NCBI GenBank assembly: GCA_028279205.1
Contig: JANQSR010000070.1
Span: 1-7,328, forward strand
Origin: Simkania sp.
GTDB lineage: Bacteria > Chlamydiota > Chlamydiia > Chlamydiales > Simkaniaceae
Direction of reading: 5' to 3'
Length of the DNA stretch: 7,328 bases
Positions 6,384 through 7,328 of this stretch are shown here, piece after piece; position 1 is the stretch's first letter; each line of letters starts with the position of its first letter. The translations under genes and the position numbers were made by a program. The notes under the pieces were generated by a model. The model had not been told where the DNA came from. It made no database searches and worked only from the letters and a program-made list of their open reading frames with translations.

Positions 6384-6563
6384 CACAACAGATCTTCCTG
6401 ACTACGAGGAGCCTTTTGAAGGGGGGGTTCTAAGAAAAATCTCAATTTCATTCGGCACGTCATGCCAGAAGATGAGATCCGTAAAACTTGGGTTGATATG
6501 AAATCAACACCTTGGTAACTCTTTTTGAAAGTTTAGGTTGAAACTTTTCAGCTTAAAGGTAGA

Positions 6564-6580
6564 TGAGACCGCTTATCTCA
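6564..6580 (-). terminator. Possible weak terminator or 3' hairpin of acpP
   Basis: TGAGA (6564-6568) and TCTCA (6576-6580) form a 5-bp stem with a 7-nt loop, five bases downstream of the acpP stop on the minus strand. There is no T-run after it, so it is at best a weak or factor-assisted end. Confidence 0.25.
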
Positions 6581-6585
6581 AGATT

Positions 6586-6834
6586 TTAGGTGGATGACTC
6601 GCTCGTTTTTCTAGACTGAACATAAGCAATCACATCACCAACCGTCTTGAGCTTTTCTGCTTCCTCTTCTGTAATTTCAAAACCAAACTTTTCTTCAAAC
6701 GTCATAATGAGTTCGGTCAGATCGAGAGAGTCAGCATTTAAATCCTCAACAAAAGACTTTTCGGGGGTCACATCTTTCGCATCAACACCAAGTTGTTCGA
6801 CGACGACGTCGATCACTTCTTCTTTTAGTGACAT
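6586..6834 (-). CDS. acpP: Acyl carrier protein
   Basis: ACP carries growing acyl chains of type II fatty-acid synthesis in the cytoplasm on a phosphopantetheine attached by AcpS (encoded at 3252-3620). The 82-residue acidic protein has the attachment motif [19 protein letters not shown] (33-51, with Ser36 as the modified residue), the N-terminal helix with [14 protein letters not shown] (11-24) and the C-terminal [12 protein letters not shown] (64-75). Length and charge are standard. The start is the ATG at 6832-6834; AAGGA lies about 12 nt upstream and AAGAA closer. No fab gene is adjacent: on its left is the potD wreck, on its right (its upstream side) a decayed IS. So it seems to be transcribed alone here. 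Confidence 0.96.
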   Translation of the reverse strand: MSLKEEVIDVVVEQLGVDAKDVTPEKSFVEDLNADSLDLTELIMTFEEKFGFEITEEEAEKLKTVGDVIAYVQSRKTSESST

Positions 6835-6918
6835 AAGTTCTTAATTCCTTTTTTGATATGGCTTTACGAATGGCTAAATCATAACACGGATACGCTTTCC
6901 GAGCGATTCCAGCGGCTC

Positions 6919-6947
6919 ATTTTAGACAAACAAGAGAATATTTACAA
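6919..6947 (-). promoter_or_regulatory. Predicted promoter of acpP
   Basis: On the minus strand TTGTAA (6942-6947), a 17-nt spacer and TAAAAT (6919-6924) lie about 85 bases upstream of the acpP ATG. A second -10-like TATGAT at 6878-6883 lies nearer but has no good -35. This supports a promoter inside the 150-bp gap rather than read-through from the IS remnant. Confidence 0.4.
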
Positions 6948-6985
6948 GGTTAAGTTATGATTGTGTAACGGCAACGTGATAATGT

Positions 6986-7328
6986 CCCCCCTTTTTAGAG
7001 CAGGCAGAAAAGATGACTGGAAAACCAGTGAAACGAGGGTTTGTTGATAAAGGATACAGAGGTCATAAAGTCACAGGAGCAGAAATTTACATCACAGGGA
7101 AGAGAGGGCTAACCCAAGCACTATAAAAAACTGCTCAAGCGAAGGGAGTCAATAGAGCCTCACATCGGACAGATGAAAAACGTAAGGAAAGTTGGGACGG
7201 AATTATCTAAAAGAACGTTTAGGTGATTGCCTAAATGCACTGCTGTGCGTGGGTAGGGCACAACATGAAGTTGATCCTTCGCCGCATGGCTTCCTCACCC
7301 GACGGGATCACAAACATCTCCATCAAAA
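6986..7328 (+). pseudogene. IS5-family transposase remnant (copy 2), 5'-truncated
   Basis: The frame opens abruptly at about 6986 with PPFLEQAEKMTGKPVKRGF, then VDKGYRGHKVTGAEIYITG (second catalytic Asp region, DKGYRG) and KRGLTQA. One extra base near 7121 shifts it to YKKLLKRRESIEPHIGQMKN, carrying the catalytic Glu. The same two later +1 shifts seen in copy 1 follow (near 7220 and 7252), then GHNMKLILRRMA to the window edge. The N-terminal half, including the first catalytic Asp, is missing; an in-frame TAA at 6980-6982 marks the left limit. It is not functional. It continues past the window. Confidence 0.88.
7123..7328 (+). repeat. Long direct repeat, right copy (pairs with 1-206)
   Basis: Gap-free match to bases 1-206 with five substitutions by my count, same orientation. 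The two copies flank the intact genes and could recombine to delete or loop out roughly 7.1 kb. Confidence 0.95.

Larger units (their letters stand above)
5511..6518 (+). pseudogene. potD: Broken polyamine ABC-transporter binding protein (PotD-like)
   Basis: PotD-type proteins bind spermidine/putrescine outside the inner membrane for an ABC importer. Here only pieces remain. The ATG at 5511 opens a signal-like segment (MKKSTFLIRTLILGTW). After an unrelated-looking stretch, frame 2 reads KSLNICGWPELFSTEIIEKF (from about 5905) through RYDIVTPSDYT. An extra C near 6081-6084 shifts to frame 3, LLTKEGLIKPFDRDRI to AIPFQWEI (about 6223). A missing T shifts again to FGLGIDQAILKNIN, where a 120-bp IS fragment takes over at about 6264. 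After it, frame 1 DYTTDLPDYEEPFEGG and, past a G7 run (6421-6427), frame 3 KNLNFIRHVM through KTWVDMKSTPW could be the gene's own C-terminus. With at least three frameshifts and roughly 150 residues missing from the C-terminal half, it cannot make a working protein. PotD identity of the middle part is good; the N-terminal and last parts are less certain. Confidence 0.75.

Noticed and set aside
6492..6508. GTTGAT-ATGAA-ATCAAC hairpin as acpP terminator
   Set aside because: Nearly 80 bases past the acpP stop and not followed by a T-run on that strand; probably chance in the potD tail.
1..7328. Window as a closed circle (plasmid) joined through its similar ends
   Set aside because: The 206-bp end repeats differ at five positions and the gene content is chromosomal housekeeping.
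1..7328. tRNA, rRNA, CRISPR array or phage genes
   Set aside because: No tRNA-like T-loop context, no spaced identical short repeats and no phage-type protein was seen.

Overview
The window looks like a stretch of a Chlamydiota chromosome, most likely an environmental (amoeba-associated type) chlamydia. The grounds are a cluster of thioredoxin reductase, holo-ACP synthase and a membrane PIN/TRAM protein (from memory, trxB and acpS are neighbours in Chlamydia), an Lgt, a short secreted barrel-like protein, a chlamydial-looking PotD remnant, and moderate GC with AT-rich promoters. The genus is not decidable from sequence alone.

Layout. 1-294: decayed tail of an IS5-family insertion sequence. 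306-1385 (-): lgt, prolipoprotein diacylglyceryl transferase with an unusual cytoplasmic insertion. 1495-2028 (-): unrecognised four-helix membrane protein. 2149-3255 (+): YacL-like membrane PIN-TRAM protein, overlapping 3252-3620 (+): acpS. Convergent to it, 3617-4375 (-): small exported barrel-like protein, coupled to 4368-5321 (-): trxB. 5511-6518 (+): badly broken potD-like polyamine-binding protein gene, interrupted by a 120-bp piece of the IS tail and possibly by a hairpin-bounded 241-bp segment. 6586-6834 (-): acpP. 6986-7328 (+): a second, longer decayed IS5-type transposase that is collinear with the one at the left edge.

Functions. lgt lipidates lipoproteins. acpS and acpP form an enzyme/substrate pair: AcpS transfers phosphopantetheine to the serine of ACP, yet the two genes lie about 3 kb apart on opposite strands. 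trxB supplies reducing power to thioredoxin. These are intact housekeeping genes. The right third (about 5.5-6.5 kb and 6.98-7.33 kb) is a decay zone of transposon and transporter debris.

I see no clear undescribed system. The most unusual items are the shared frameshifts of the two IS copies, the pair of same-orientation bulged hairpins inside the potD wreck, the Lgt insertion, a PIN domain lacking one expected acidic residue, and a hairpin that doubles as terminator and promoter upstream of lgt.
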